Assembly: GCF_023093535.1 (NCBI RefSeq)
Contig: NZ_CP095757.1
Location: 3,720,001-3,784,000, forward strand
Direction of reading: 5' to 3'
Source: Halovivax limisalsi
GTDB taxonomy: Archaea > Halobacteriota > Halobacteria > Halobacteriales > Natrialbaceae
Length of the DNA: 64,000 bases
In this document: in pieces, positions 1-8,891 of the stretch
How the letters are laid out: each line of letters opens with the position of its first letter
How positions within the stretch are numbered: position 1 is the stretch's first letter
The notes under the pieces: generated by a model
Seen by the model: the letters and a program-made list of their open reading frames with translations, nothing else
What the model was told of the DNA's origin: nothing
The model's database searches: none
Made by a program: the position numbers and the translations under genes

Positions 1-134
1 CGCCGCCGTCGCTACGGGTGCCTCGGGTGTCGTCTGATTGCATGTAGGGGATCAGTCTGTTCGATCGAAACTCACCAGCGTCCAGCCCTTGAAGGGACAC
101 CCTCGACGTCGAGGGGGAGCGAACCGAACCGAAC

Positions 135-225
135 TTTTTGCGCGGCGGGTTCGCCTCCGGCGAACCGCTTGCGCAAAAACTTCGATGAAAAAGGCCGACG
201 GCTCGGCCTCCGGCCTCGCCGTCGG
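135..225. repeat. Two consecutive stem-loops
   Basis: At 135-179 a TTTTTGCGC arm pairs with GCGCAAAAA, and nested inside are arms of GGGTTCGCC and GGCGAACC around a TCC loop. At 195-225 CCGACGGC pairs with GCCGTCGG, with an inner GGCC/GGCC pair. The U-rich flank could suit a terminator for a gene left of the window or a repetitive palindromic element. The sequence alone does not decide between these. Confidence 0.6.
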
Positions 226-331
226 TGATCGACATTGCACAACCCGCACAGCAACAGCCACCGCATAGCCCGCACAGCACCACTCACCGGGGGAGCGGCG
301 ATAGGAGCCGAACGGCGCCGTTCCCTCACAG

Positions 332-370
332 CGAAACCGACACGCTCGCGACGCTGGCGAGTCGGTTTCG
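332..370. repeat. Long imperfect inverted repeat
   Basis: CGAAACCGAC at 332-341 is the exact reverse complement of GTCGGTTTCG at 361-370, with further partial pairing inside (CGCTCGC against GCTGGCG). It lies about 80 nt before the ABC ATPase start and could influence that transcript or be a remnant of a foldback element. Confidence 0.6.
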
Positions 371-450
371 AGAGTGGAGCCGAACAGCCGTTCAAGGGTC
401 CCAGTGGACTGGGCACAGCGGTCTGGGTGCGCGGACCCCTTCGTCCGGAC

Positions 451-1500
451 ATGGCACGGCGACCGATCGAGGGGACCGAAGACGTCCCCTTCGCTATCGA
501 GACGCACGGGCTGGGAAAGGACTACGGGGCGGGCGAGGATCGCGTGACGGCCGTCGCGGGGCTCGACCTGACCGTCGAGCGCGGCGAGGTGTTCGGTCTG
601 CTGGGGCCGAACGGCGCGGGGAAGTCGACGACGATCGACGTGCTCCTGGGACTCGCACGCCCGACGGCGGGGCGCGCGTCGGTGCTCGGCCACGACGCGG
701 AAACCGAGCGGCAGGCGATTCGCGAGCGGATCGGCGTCCTGCCGGAGGGGCTGGGACTCTACGACCGCCTCACCGGGCGACGACACCTCGAACTCGCGAT
801 CGAGTGGGCCGACGCGACGGACGACCCAGACGCCCTGCTCGAACGCGTCGGACTGGCCGACGCGGACGCGGCCAGACCGGCCGCCGAGTACTCGACCGGG
901 ATGGCCCAGCGACTCGCGCTGGCGATGGCGTTGATCGGCGAGCCGGACCTCCTCGTCCTCGACGAACCGTCGTCGGGGCTCGATCCGCACGGGATCAAGC
1001 GCCTGCGGTCGATCATCCGCGAGGAAGCCGAACGCGGGGCGACGGTGGTGTTTTCGAGCCACGTCCTCGGGCAGGTCGAGGCCGTCTGCGATCGCGTCGC
1101 GATCCTGGCCGACGGGGAACTGGTCGCCGTCGATCCGATCGACGACCTCCGCCGCGCCGTCGGCCGCGGCAGCGAGTTGCGACTGCGGATCCCCGAGGCG
1201 CCGTCGATCGACGTCGACGGAATGGAAGGCGTCGCGGCGACCCGCTACGCCGACGGGACGCTCATCGTCGAAACGTCCGAGCCGGCGGCCAAGGCCGACG
1301 TCGTCACCCGCCTCGCCGCGACCGACGTTCCGATTCTCGACATCGACGCCTCCGACCCCTCGCTGGAGGCGGTCTTCACCGCCTACACGAGGGGGACCGC
1401 GGGCGCGGCCGATCGGCCGTTCCACGAGCCGGAACGCGCACCGTCGGCCGAGGCGCGGCGCGACGAACCGGCCGGCCACCCGGAGGTGGCCGGCGAATGA
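451..1500 (+). CDS. ABC transporter ATP-binding protein
   Basis: A 349-residue nucleotide-binding subunit that would power the permease encoded directly downstream. Walker A is GPNGAGKSTT with the lysine near residue 58. The signature loop is the variant YSTGMAQRL near 145, and Walker B is LLVLDEPSSGLD near 170, followed by a switch histidine in SSHVLGQ. A C-terminal extension of about 120 residues is typical of ABC-2 type exporters of the Nos/CcmA/drug group. The ATG at 451 was chosen because upstream codons have non-coding composition. The stop overlaps the permease start (ATGA), so the two genes are co-translated. The substrate cannot be read from the sequence. Confidence 0.93.
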   Translation: MARRPIEGTEDVPFAIETHGLGKDYGAGEDRVTAVAGLDLTVERGEVFGLLGPNGAGKSTTIDVLLGLARPTAGRASVLGHDAETERQAIRERIGVLPEGLGLYDRLTGRRHLELAIEWADATDDPDALLERVGLADADAARPAAEYSTGMAQRLALAMALIGEPDLLVLDEPSSGLDPHGIKRLRSIIREEAERGATVVFSSHVLGQVEAVCDRVAILADGELVAVDPIDDLRRAVGRGSELRLRIPEAPSIDVDGMEGVAATRYADGTLIVETSEPAAKADVVTRLAATDVPILDIDASDPSLEAVFTAYTRGTAGAADRPFHEPERAPSAEARRDEPAGHPEVAGE

Positions 1501-2393
1501 CGGCGACCTGGCGCAAGGTCGCGCGGAAAGACGTCGAGGACGGCGTGCGCTCGAAGGTGTTCTGGGGAATTACGGGCACCTTCGTCGCGTTCGTCGTCAC
1601 GTCCCTGCTCGCGGCCGAGGAACTGGTCCGCGGCGCGGAGACCGTCACCCCGGAGATCGCGCTGGCCGGCGTCGCCATGCTGGCCCAGCTGTTCGTCCCC
1701 GGCGTCGCCCTCGTCGCCGGCTACACGGCCGTGACCGGCGAACTCCGGTCGGGGAGTCTGCGGGTCCTCCTCGGCTTCCCGTTCACCCGGGGCGCGATCG
1801 TCGGCGGCAAGCTCGTCGGGCGGGCCGCCCTCACGCTGGCCGGACTGGCGGTCGGGCTCGGCGTCTCGGCCGCTCTCGTCGTCGGGCTCTACGGCGTACC
1901 GCCGCTCGGCAGGACCGTCGGCTTCGTCGCCGCCACGGCCCTGCTGGGTGTCGTCTTCACAGCCCTGGCGGTGGGCGGGTCGGCCCTCGCGTCGACGCGA
2001 GGGCGAGCGATGAGCCTGACCGTCACTCCCTTCGTGGCCGCGGTGTTCTTCTGGAAACCCGCGGTCGTCGGGCTCTACTACGCCGTCTCCGGAACGCTCC
2101 CCGGCGTCGAAGTGACGCGGTGGTACCTGTTCCTGATCCGACTCAACCCGCTCGAGGCCTACCGCGTCCTCGCCGGTCGCGTCCTCGACGAACCGGTCCA
2201 GGCGGTGCCGTACCTGCCGCTCGAGGACCTGCCGACGGGCGCCGTCGCCGCCCGGTACGGCGCCGAAGCCCGACTCGCGGGCGAGGTTCCGTGGTACCTG
2301 GGTGACTGGATGGCGATCGCGGTCCTGCTCGCCTGGGGACTCCTCCCGCTCGCGATCGGCTACCGATCGTTCGCCCGGCGCGACCTCGGTTGA
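1497..2393 (+). CDS. ABC-2 type transporter permease
   Basis: A 298-residue polytopic membrane protein with about six hydrophobic segments. It starts MTATWRKVARKD, a cytoplasmic lead-in common in ABC-2 and NosY-like permeases. It overlaps the ATPase gene by four bases and surely forms one exporter with it. A large extracellular loop lies between the last two segments (about residues 200-265). NosY-like copper-centre maturation is one option, since NosY permeases look alike, but no nosD or nosZ gene is in the window, so the substrate stays open. Confidence 0.88.
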   Translation: MTATWRKVARKDVEDGVRSKVFWGITGTFVAFVVTSLLAAEELVRGAETVTPEIALAGVAMLAQLFVPGVALVAGYTAVTGELRSGSLRVLLGFPFTRGAIVGGKLVGRAALTLAGLAVGLGVSAALVVGLYGVPPLGRTVGFVAATALLGVVFTALAVGGSALASTRGRAMSLTVTPFVAAVFFWKPAVVGLYYAVSGTLPGVEVTRWYLFLIRLNPLEAYRVLAGRVLDEPVQAVPYLPLEDLPTGAVAARYGAEARLAGEVPWYLGDWMAIAVLLAWGLLPLAIGYRSFARRDLG

Positions 2394-2490
2394 AGGCGGC
2401 GAGCCGGGTCGCCGCCGAGGGGGCGACCCGAAAAAGGGGCCCAGCCGGCTGGGAGATACGCCCCTGGCCGTGGCCGCCGTCGGGTCGTCC

Positions 2491-3141
2491 ATGCCGACCG
2501 ACGACCGCCACTGTTGCGACGACGCACCGAACGCGGACCGAACGGGAGCGACGACGGAGTCCGATGCGGGCGGTGGATCCGGAGCGCCGGTCGATCGCGC
2601 GGCCCTCGACGTCGACCTCCCGCGGGACCTGCGACGGTCCCTGGAGGGGTTCCTCGGCGTGGAGTCCGTCACCACGCTCCGCGAGTGGGCCCGCGAAATA
2701 CGCCGGGGCGTCGGCGGCTCGATCACCCGCTCGGACCTCTGTCACGCCGACGCGGAGACCGACCACTGGGGCGAGCTCGACGGCGAGCGGTACTACTTCG
2801 CCTGCTTCTACGACGCCGTCGTGCTCGCGGCCCTGGCCGACGGACCGGTCGACGTTCGAACGCGCAGCCCCGAAGGAACGGTCGTACGCGCGCGGGCCGT
2901 CGGCACCGACGAACTGCGCGCCAGGCCCGAGCGCGCGGTCTTCTCGCTCGGCGTGGCCGCCGACGCGACGGCCGGAACGGACGGACCGACGCGCGCCGAA
3001 ACCTACGCGGCGGTCTGTCCGTACGTGCAAGCGTTTCCGACGCGGGCTGCCTACGAGCGGTGGGCGGCGTCGGTCGACGCGGCGACCGTGGGGCTGCCGC
3101 TCGACGGCGCAACCGCGTTCGCCGAGGCGCTGACGCGGTGA
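2491..3141 (+). CDS. MerB-like organomercurial (alkylmercury) lyase family protein
   Basis: A 216-residue protein resembling the alkylmercury lyase family, which cleaves carbon-mercury bonds. The family active site is Cys-x-x-Asp plus a second Cys. Here Cys105-Phe-Tyr-Asp108 (in ACFYDAV) fits the first motif and Cys176 (in VCPYVQAFP) fits the second cysteine. The first ~45 residues are an acidic, probably disordered tail. Start chosen at the ATG at 2491, since the frame upstream runs into intergenic sequence. No merA, merR or transporter is adjacent, so mercury detoxification is inferred from the motif alone; many haloarchaeal homologues may have other roles. Confidence 0.72.
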   Translation: MPTDDRHCCDDAPNADRTGATTESDAGGGSGAPVDRAALDVDLPRDLRRSLEGFLGVESVTTLREWAREIRRGVGGSITRSDLCHADAETDHWGELDGERYYFACFYDAVVLAALADGPVDVRTRSPEGTVVRARAVGTDELRARPERAVFSLGVAADATAGTDGPTRAETYAAVCPYVQAFPTRAAYERWAASVDAATVGLPLDGATAFAEALTR

Positions 3142-3204
3142 CGGCGCCGGCGAATCCTCGTTCGAAACCGGCGAGATCGTTCGCGCGACGCGGTGACGAA
3201 CCGG

Positions 3205-3840
3205 CTACTCGAACAGCCGAGCCAGCAGGTTCCGTTCCGCGCGCTGGAGGTGCTCGGAGACGGTCGAGTCGTCAAGGTCGAGTTCGGCGGCGACGTCCGT
3301 CGTCGCGGCCGTTCGCGGCACGTCGTAGTACCCCAGTTCGAACGCCGTCCGCAACACCTCGCGCTGGCGGTCGGTCAGCGCGTCGAGCGGCCCGGATCGG
3401 CCCTCGTAGGCGGTGAGGCGGCGAAGATCCGGCGAGACGCCCGCGGCCGCGTAGCCGTCGATGGTCTCGGCGATGGACGCCTGCGGGCCGACGAGCGACA
3501 GCGTCGTCGCCTCGCCCGAGAGATCCGGGTCGCACGTCCCGACGAGGTCGGCGGCCGACGCCGCGACGTCCTCCGGGAGCGACGGCGCGGTGAAGGCGAT
3601 CCGGTACACGTGGCCCGCGTCCGTCTCGTCGACGTAGTGCCAGTCGTCGACGGGGTCGAGGTCGGCGAGGCGCGACTCGTCGATCCGCGACTCGACCGTC
3701 ACCCGGACGAGCGCGCCCGTCCCGTGACAGGCGAGTTCCTCCAGCTCGCGGAGCCCCGCCGCCTCGCAGCGGCCGACGAGCGCCTCGATCCCCATCGCCT
3801 CGTACGCGTCGTCGTCGACCGCGACGTCCGCTTCCCGCAT
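3205..3840 (-). CDS. Bat-type helix-turn-helix transcriptional regulator
   Basis: A 211-residue regulator. The last ~55 residues, from LTDRQREVLRTAFELGYYD to the C-terminus, are a classic HTH_10 (Bat) DNA-binding domain, with the recognition helix around LDDSTVSEHLQRAERN. The N-terminal ~150 residues form the haloarchaeal sensory module that accompanies this HTH, ligand unknown. Start set at ATG 3840; the preceding codons lie in the divergent promoter region shared with the gene starting at 3970. It converges with the MerB-like gene. Targets unknown. Confidence 0.88.
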   Translation of the reverse strand: MREADVAVDDDAYEAMGIEALVGRCEAAGLRELEELACHGTGALVRVTVESRIDESRLADLDPVDDWHYVDETDAGHVYRIAFTAPSLPEDVAASAADLVGTCDPDLSGEATTLSLVGPQASIAETIDGYAAAGVSPDLRRLTAYEGRSGPLDALTDRQREVLRTAFELGYYDVPRTAATTDVAAELDLDDSTVSEHLQRAERNLLARLFE

Positions 3841-3969
3841 GACGTGAATCGTTCGCGACCGTCCGAGGAAAACGTTCCGCCCAGTATGCTGGGTGTCGGC
3901 CGGCCGGCCCGCCGACGGTAGATGACAGCCACCAGAAGGGATATCAGACGGGGTTTCGACGCTCGATCC

Positions 3970-4648
3970 ATGGAGAGCGTGCAGGTGACGTTCGACCTCG
4001 CCGATCGATCGGCCGAACGATCCTTCCTCAGGGCGTACATGATCGACGCCTGGGAGCGCTTCGAGGCCCACGACGGGTTCGACCGCGCGTGGTTCTGGTG
4101 CTTCGGGAGCACGGGCGGAGCACGGCCGGATCGAACTCGAGGGCGGCACGACCCTCGAGGGCGGCGGCGTGATCCTCGTGCTGAACGGCGAGTCCCTCGA
4201 CCGCCTCGTCGAGGCCGAGCGATCCCACTGGGAGGCGGTGCGAGCGGACGGACCGCTCGAGGACTGGGAGACGAAATCCTTCGAACCGGCCTACGAGAGC
4301 GCGCGGGCGAAGTCGATCGAGAACTTCGGCGCCGTGGGCGGCGAGCGAGCCTACCGGCTCCGGCCGCTGGCCTCGCGGTTCACCCTCGACGTCCTCGCGG
4401 CGTTCGACGAAGACCTGCCGGCCGTCGGGGAATCGAGCGAGGCGAACCCGGTCCCGATCGGCTTCTGGGCGACGATCCACTACCTGATGAAGCAGAACGG
4501 CTACGACTGGTACGAGGAGATCGACGCCTGCACCGCCGCAATCGAGAACCGCCTGCGATCGCTCGCGGCCTTCCACGGCGAGGCCGCGGCTCGGGAGGCC
4601 CTCGACGACGCGCTGGCCGAGCTTCGAGACGTCGAACTGGACGCCTGA
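3970..4648 (+). pseudogene. Frameshifted haloarchaeal gene of unknown function
   Basis: Two adjacent frames together read as one protein. The first begins at ATG 3970 (MESVQVTFDLADRSAERSF) and runs naturally to the WFWCFG region near 4105. Beyond that it becomes arginine-rich nonsense. Coding quality resumes in the +1 frame (RIELEGGTTLEGGGVILVLN) at about 4125 and continues to the stop at 4648. The change needs a single extra base or a two-base loss between about 4100 and 4130. The C-terminal part alone could start at 4169. No family recognised. Either a real pseudogene or an assembly error. Confidence 0.7.
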
Positions 4649-4731
4649 AGGTCGCTCTGGACGCCAGAGAGTCGAGCCGGCCGTTCTTGATGGCGGGCTC
4701 GGCGATCAGCGGCCGGTCGACGAGTGCGAGG

Positions 4732-5097
4732 TTACTCGACCAGCTCGATGGCGTCGTCGCCGTTGGGAACCGCACAGAGGAACGCGCCGTCCTCGTCGCT
4801 CTCGTTGCGATACCAGTGGGGGACGCCCGCCGGGATGAACAGCGAGTCGCCGGCGGAGACGGTGTGTTCCTCGCCGTCGATCCCGACGACGTACTCCCCG
4901 GCGAGGACGTACTGTTCGTGTTCGACCTCGTTCGTGTGCTCGGGTACCTCGCCGCCCGCTTCGAGCGTGAAGCGACGGATGGCGAAGTTCGGCGCCCCGT
5001 GTTCCTCGGCGACGAGGACGCCTTTCGCGAGGCCGTCTGCGGCCTCGACCGGTTCGTATTCGATCTCGTCGGCGCGTCGCAGGAGTGGCTCGGACAT
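4732..5097 (-). CDS. Cupin domain protein
   Basis: A 121-residue single-domain cupin. The first cupin motif is visible as PEHTNEVEHEQYVLAGE, giving His/His/Glu-type metal ligands. The second is around PAGVPHWYRN near residue 95, supplying the last histidine. Such small cupins bind a divalent metal and may be isomerases, dioxygenases or sugar-binding regulators; nothing narrows it here. Start at the ATG at 5097; a longer frame reaches 5214 but with atypical composition. Confidence 0.88.
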   Translation of the reverse strand: MSEPLLRRADEIEYEPVEAADGLAKGVLVAEEHGAPNFAIRRFTLEAGGEVPEHTNEVEHEQYVLAGEYVVGIDGEEHTVSAGDSLFIPAGVPHWYRNESDEDGAFLCAVPNGDDAIELVE

Positions 5098-5299
5098 AGT
5101 CGACCGTACTCCGGTCGGCGCAAAAATTCGATCGGTCTCTGTGGCGACTCGATCGGTTCGACGCCGAACGACCCGTCGAACGTACGGCGAATTCGCCGCG
5201 GGGGATGGCTGCATCGAACCCGAAGTCCACGCGAGCGATCGCCGTCGCTACGGAACGAAAAATACTGCAGTCAAGTGCCGATACCTCAACGAATTCGCC

Positions 5300-5494
5300 T
5301 TACAGGCGCTCGACGTTCGTCGCGCGCGGGCCCTTGGGGGCCTGCTCGATTTCGAACTCGAGTTCCTGTCCTTCCTCAAGGTCCGGGCCGCCGATATCTT
5401 CCATGTGGAAGAATACGTCGTCGTCCGCGTCCTCAGTCTCGATGAATCCGTAGCCGCCAGTGTCGTTGAAGAAATCAACGGTTCCTTTCGCCAT
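5300..5494 (-). CDS. Cold-shock domain protein
   Basis: A 64-residue CspA-type single-strand nucleic-acid chaperone. It begins MAKGTVDFFNDTGGYGFIE, carrying RNP1 (GYGFIE), and continues with RNP2 (DVFFHMEDI). The five-strand OB fold ends in QAPKGPRATNV. Acidic substitutions are typical of haloarchaeal forms. It is monocistronic, with its own upstream region at 5495-5714. Confidence 0.95.
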   Translation of the reverse strand: MAKGTVDFFNDTGGYGFIETEDADDDVFFHMEDIGGPDLEEGQELEFEIEQAPKGPRATNVERL

Positions 5495-5714
5495 TGCTTC
5501 TGAACGGAGGAGCGTCGCACTGATAACCTTTCCGACTTCGAACGACGGGTGCGGGCTGGATTCCGTCGGCCCGGACGAGACGGTGAGGTCGGATGGGGCG
5601 ATGGACGAGTAGCGAGAGCGTCGAGCCGGGCCGGTCGGGAGAGCCAGGTGCGGGTCGGACCTCGAAGTGGACCGGAGCGGTTCCGCGCCATCGGACCGCC
5701 ACCGGCTCCCGTCC

Positions 5715-5924
5715 TCACGACGGAACGTACCGGTAGACCACCATCGCGATGACGTACGACGCCATGAACAGGCCGAAGCCGACGACGAAGCCGCCGAGTT
5801 CTCGCGTGCCGATTCCGGCCGGACGGACCAGCGCCAGCACGGCCAGCCCGACGCAAAAGCACGCGGCGACGAAGCCGCCGATCGCGAAGTAGAACGCCTC
5901 GTCCGATTCGAAGAGTGCACCCAT
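5715..5924 (-). CDS. Small two-TM membrane protein
   Basis: A 69-residue protein with two hydrophobic helices (about residues 13-35 and 44-65) separated by a short GIGTRELGG loop. It starts MGALFESDEAFYF. Small two-helix proteins of this kind are common and uncharacterised in haloarchaea. It lies between the cold-shock and carbonic anhydrase genes, all on the minus strand, but gaps of 220 and 60 bp do not prove an operon. Confidence 0.7.
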   Translation of the reverse strand: MGALFESDEAFYFAIGGFVAACFCVGLAVLALVRPAGIGTRELGGFVVGFGLFMASYVIAMVVYRYVPS

Positions 5925-5986
5925 CTCGTTCGGTCGTGTCTGGGCGGTGAATCGCTATAACGCTGGCGACCGCGGCGTGCGGGCGG

Positions 5987-6751
5987 TCAGAGCAGGCTCT
6001 CGAGGGCGGCGTCGAACGTCGACCCGAGCGTCTCGCGAACCGTCTCGGGGGTCGCGTCCCGGATCGCCGTCGGTCCCGTGGTGCCGTCGAGGTTCACCAG
6101 GTACGTCCGGCCCAGGTCGTCGCCGTAGGTGCCGTGGAAGTCGTAGACGAAGCCGTACGCGGAGACGCGATCCGGCACCTCGGGCGCCTCGCGGAGGAAG
6201 TCGACCTGTTCGTGGACGTTGTACTCGACGAGCTGGTCGCGGACCGTCGCCTCGTCGACGCCGTCGGCCGGCGTCCCGTCGGGCGAGGCGTCGACGCGGG
6301 AATCGGCCAGCCCCGATTCGACGACCGGGACGAGCAGCTCGACGAGTTTCGAGACGCCCAGGGGGCGGGGCGCGGGTTCGCCGCGTGCGACGTCGTAGGC
6401 CGCGGTAACGGCTCCGCAACCGGTGTGGCCCACGACCGCGACCGTCTCGGTGCCGCAGTGGTGGATCGGGTAGAGCACGCTGCCGTTGACGATGCGTTCG
6501 CCCACGTCGGCGTCCCAGACCTGGTTGCCGATGTTACTCGGCGTGAAGTGCTCGCCCGGTCGGTCGACGGCCCACATCCCTTCCTGCGAGACCCGCGAGT
6601 CCGAGCAGCACATGGAGACGACGCTGGGTCGCTGTCCGTCTTGCACCGATTCGAGCGCGTCCCGAGGCGTGTTGGCGACGTGGTCGGCGTTGCCGGCGAG
6701 CAGATCACGGAGCGTCTCGTCCATACTCGACCGCTCGTACGGGGAGGCCAT
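5987..6751 (-). CDS. Beta-type carbonic anhydrase
   Basis: A 254-residue zinc enzyme interconverting CO2 and bicarbonate. The family zinc ligands and the Asp/Arg dyad are visible in MCCSDSR, and the second ligand pair is in GHTGCGA. An insertion rich in Asp/Pro follows at about residues 155-180. A second in-frame ATG at 6724 (MDETLRD) may be the true start, because the first nine residues add nothing conserved. It is divergent from serS, so the 120-bp gap holds both promoters. Confidence 0.93.
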   Translation of the reverse strand: MASPYERSSMDETLRDLLAGNADHVANTPRDALESVQDGQRPSVVSMCCSDSRVSQEGMWAVDRPGEHFTPSNIGNQVWDADVGERIVNGSVLYPIHHCGTETVAVVGHTGCGAVTAAYDVARGEPAPRPLGVSKLVELLVPVVESGLADSRVDASPDGTPADGVDEATVRDQLVEYNVHEQVDFLREAPEVPDRVSAYGFVYDFHGTYGDDLGRTYLVNLDGTTGPTAIRDATPETVRETLGSTFDAALESLL

Positions 6752-6874
6752 AACGGTTCGGCTCGTCGGCGAGCAGCCGACTGTCGAAGGAGCGCGGCGA
6801 GGGTCCGCGCGAGGCGGTCACGCCCGGCGTTCCGATACGGTTTTGCCCGGCGGCGAGAAACCCGTCGGCAACGA

Positions 6875-8248
6875 ATGCTCGATCGGACCTACGTGCGCGA
6901 GAACCCCGATGAGGTACGGGCGGCCCTCGATCAGAAGGGCGTCGACTTCGACCTCGATCGCCTGCTCGCCGTCGACGAGGAGTGGCGCGAGCTCAAAGCT
7001 CGCGGCGACGACCTGCGCCACGAGCGCAATCAGGTGAGCCAGCGGATCGGCGAGCTCAAACGCGAGGGCGCCGAGGAGGAGGCCGAGGCGGCGATCGAGC
7101 GCTCGAACGAGCTCAAAGCGGAACTCGAGGAGATCGAGGACCGGGCCGACGTCCTCGAGACCGAACTCGAGGAGGGGCTGCTGCGGCTCCCCCAGATTCC
7201 GGCCGACGAGGTGCCCGTCGGGGCCGACGAGAGCGAGAACGTCGAGCGCCGGCGCGAAGGGTTCGACGACCTGCGCGAGCTGCCCGCGGAGATCGTCCCG
7301 CACTACGACCTGGGCGAGGACCTCGAACTCGTCGACTTCGAGCGCGGCGCGAAGGTCGCCGGCGGCGGGTTTCAGTTCCTCAAAGGCGACGGCGCTCGCC
7401 TCGAACACGCGCTGATCCAGTTCTTCCTCGACGTCCACCGCGAGAGCGGCTACGTCGACGTCTTCCCGCCGATCGCGGTCAACTCGGCCTCGATGCGGGG
7501 CACCGGCCAGTTCCCGAAGTTCACCGAGGACGCCTACCGCCTCGGCGCGGACAACGACGAGCCCTACGACGACGACGATCTCTGGCTGCTCCCGACCGCG
7601 GAGGTGCCGGTCACCAACATGCACCGCGACGAGATCTTCGTCGACGAGGACCTCCCGCTGAAGTACGTCGCGTACTCGCCGAACTTCCGGCGCGAGGCGG
7701 GCGAACACGGCACCGAGACCCGCGGCTACGTCCGCGTCCACCAGTTCAACAAGGTCGAACTCGTCAACTTCGTCCGCCCCGAGGAGAGTTACGACCGCTT
7801 CGAGGGCCTCCTCGCGGAGGCCGAGGAAGTCCTCCGGCGCCTCGAACTGCCCTACCGGATCCTCGAGATGTGCACCGGCGATCTGGGCTTCACGCAGGCG
7901 AAGAAGTACGACATCGAGGTCTGGGCGCCCGCCGACGACATGGAGGACGGCCCCGAGGAAGGCGGCCGCTGGCTCGAGGTTTCGTCGGTCTCGAACTTCG
8001 AGGACTTCCAGGCCCGTCGCGCGGGCATCCAGTACCGGCCAGAGCGCCACGAGTCGGCCGAGCACGTCCACACCCTCAACGGCTCGGGCGTCGCCCTCCC
8101 GCGCGTGATGGTCGCCATCATGGAGTACTACCAGAACGACGACGGCACCATCACCGTCCCCGAGGTCCTGCGGCCCTATCTGGGCGGGCAGGAGATCATC
8201 GAGGGGCACCAGTCGGTCGGCGAGAGTGCGTTAGGGAGTGACGATTGA
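6875..8248 (+). CDS. serS: Seryl-tRNA synthetase
   Basis: A 457-residue class II aminoacyl-tRNA synthetase of the common (bacterial-like) SerRS type. The N-terminal ~110 residues form the tRNA-binding coiled coil. The catalytic domain has motif 2 (NFRREAGEHGTETRGYVR) and motif 3 (GSGVALPRVMVAIMEYY). Start at ATG 6875 (MLDRTYVRENPDEV), the canonical SerRS N-terminus, although the frame stays open far upstream. Essential housekeeping gene. Confidence 0.97.
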   Translation: MLDRTYVRENPDEVRAALDQKGVDFDLDRLLAVDEEWRELKARGDDLRHERNQVSQRIGELKREGAEEEAEAAIERSNELKAELEEIEDRADVLETELEEGLLRLPQIPADEVPVGADESENVERRREGFDDLRELPAEIVPHYDLGEDLELVDFERGAKVAGGGFQFLKGDGARLEHALIQFFLDVHRESGYVDVFPPIAVNSASMRGTGQFPKFTEDAYRLGADNDEPYDDDDLWLLPTAEVPVTNMHRDEIFVDEDLPLKYVAYSPNFRREAGEHGTETRGYVRVHQFNKVELVNFVRPEESYDRFEGLLAEAEEVLRRLELPYRILEMCTGDLGFTQAKKYDIEVWAPADDMEDGPEEGGRWLEVSSVSNFEDFQARRAGIQYRPERHESAEHVHTLNGSGVALPRVMVAIMEYYQNDDGTITVPEVLRPYLGGQEIIEGHQSVGESALGSDD

Positions 8249-8402
8249 GTGGGTGGCTGCGTCGCTCTCAGCCGTGTGAAGGTGAAATGTGCGTGTAGAG
8301 TGGGTAGGGGAGTGGACGGACGCGAATATCTCGGATGGGTCGGACCCGCAGTCGGTACGCAGGTGGCCTGGCTGTCAGGACGAGCCGATGTGGGGAGCTG
8401 GC

Positions 8403-8882
8403 TCATCCGTCGATGAGCGTCAGTTTCTCTCGTTTCTCGTCCGGGATCGGACTGACGTAGCGGGTGTCTTCCTCGTCACAGAGGTCGGCGAAGTCCTCGT
8501 CGGTCGTAATCAGGTAATCGGCCTCGTATTGCCGCGCGAGCGCGACGATGAGCGAATCGTAGACATCGTGATTCTGCTCGGCGCTGATCTCGTAGGCCTC
8601 TAGCAGCGTCGATTCGGTGGCGCCGATAATTCTGGCCGGACTGCGAACGAGCGATTGGACGGCGTTTCTGGCGGGGGCGTCGGCCACGCCAAAATTGCTC
8701 GTCATGAGATACTGCGCTCGTAACGGGTAATAATCGAACACGAGCAACACGTTCGGCCCGTCGAGGGCGTTCTGAATCCACGGATACACGTCACCGTGTG
8801 CGGGATGATCCTCCGTAAGCCCGATCGCGAGCACGTTCACGTCGGTGAGGATCGAAACTTCGGTCGGGAGCGACTCCGTCAT
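8403..8882 (-). CDS. PIN-domain toxin (VapC-like)
   Basis: A 159-residue PIN ribonuclease. Acidic residues expected at the Mg2+ site are visible: Asp in LTDVNVLA near residue 14, Glu/Asp around HDVYDSLIVALA, and the C-terminal Asp cluster TTDEDFADL. It lies nine bases downstream of an AbrB-type antitoxin on the same strand, a normal type II toxin-antitoxin arrangement. Probable activity is site-specific RNA cleavage; the target is unknown. Confidence 0.85.
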   Translation of the reverse strand: MTESLPTEVSILTDVNVLAIGLTEDHPAHGDVYPWIQNALDGPNVLLVFDYYPLRAQYLMTSNFGVADAPARNAVQSLVRSPARIIGATESTLLEAYEISAEQNHDVYDSLIVALARQYEADYLITTDEDFADLCDEEDTRYVSPIPDEKREKLTLIDG

Positions 8883-8891
8883 CGGCCCCGG

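Larger units (their letters stand above)
1..450. other. Non-coding, hairpin-rich region upstream of the ABC exporter
   Basis: I see no convincing gene here. Frames open through this stretch have arginine/serine-rich composition unlike the acidic haloarchaeal proteins next door. The region contains three long foldbacks (135-179, 195-225, 332-370). It also has a degenerate direct repeat of a GGAGCCGAAC-type string near 305 and 375. The open frame that continues into the ABC ATPase is probably untranslated before the ATG at 451. Confidence 0.6.

Noticed and set aside
52-1479. Long open frames antisense to the ABC ATPase (and similar long antisense frames under serS, the aldehyde dehydrogenase, qNOR and others)
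   Set aside because: Arg/Ala/Pro-rich or repetitive composition and lack of any motif; these are expected shadows in very G+C-rich DNA.
225-1496. Extension of the permease frame upstream to 225
   Set aside because: The upstream part overlaps the ATPase gene in another frame and is arginine-rich; the ATGA overlap at 1497 is the natural start.
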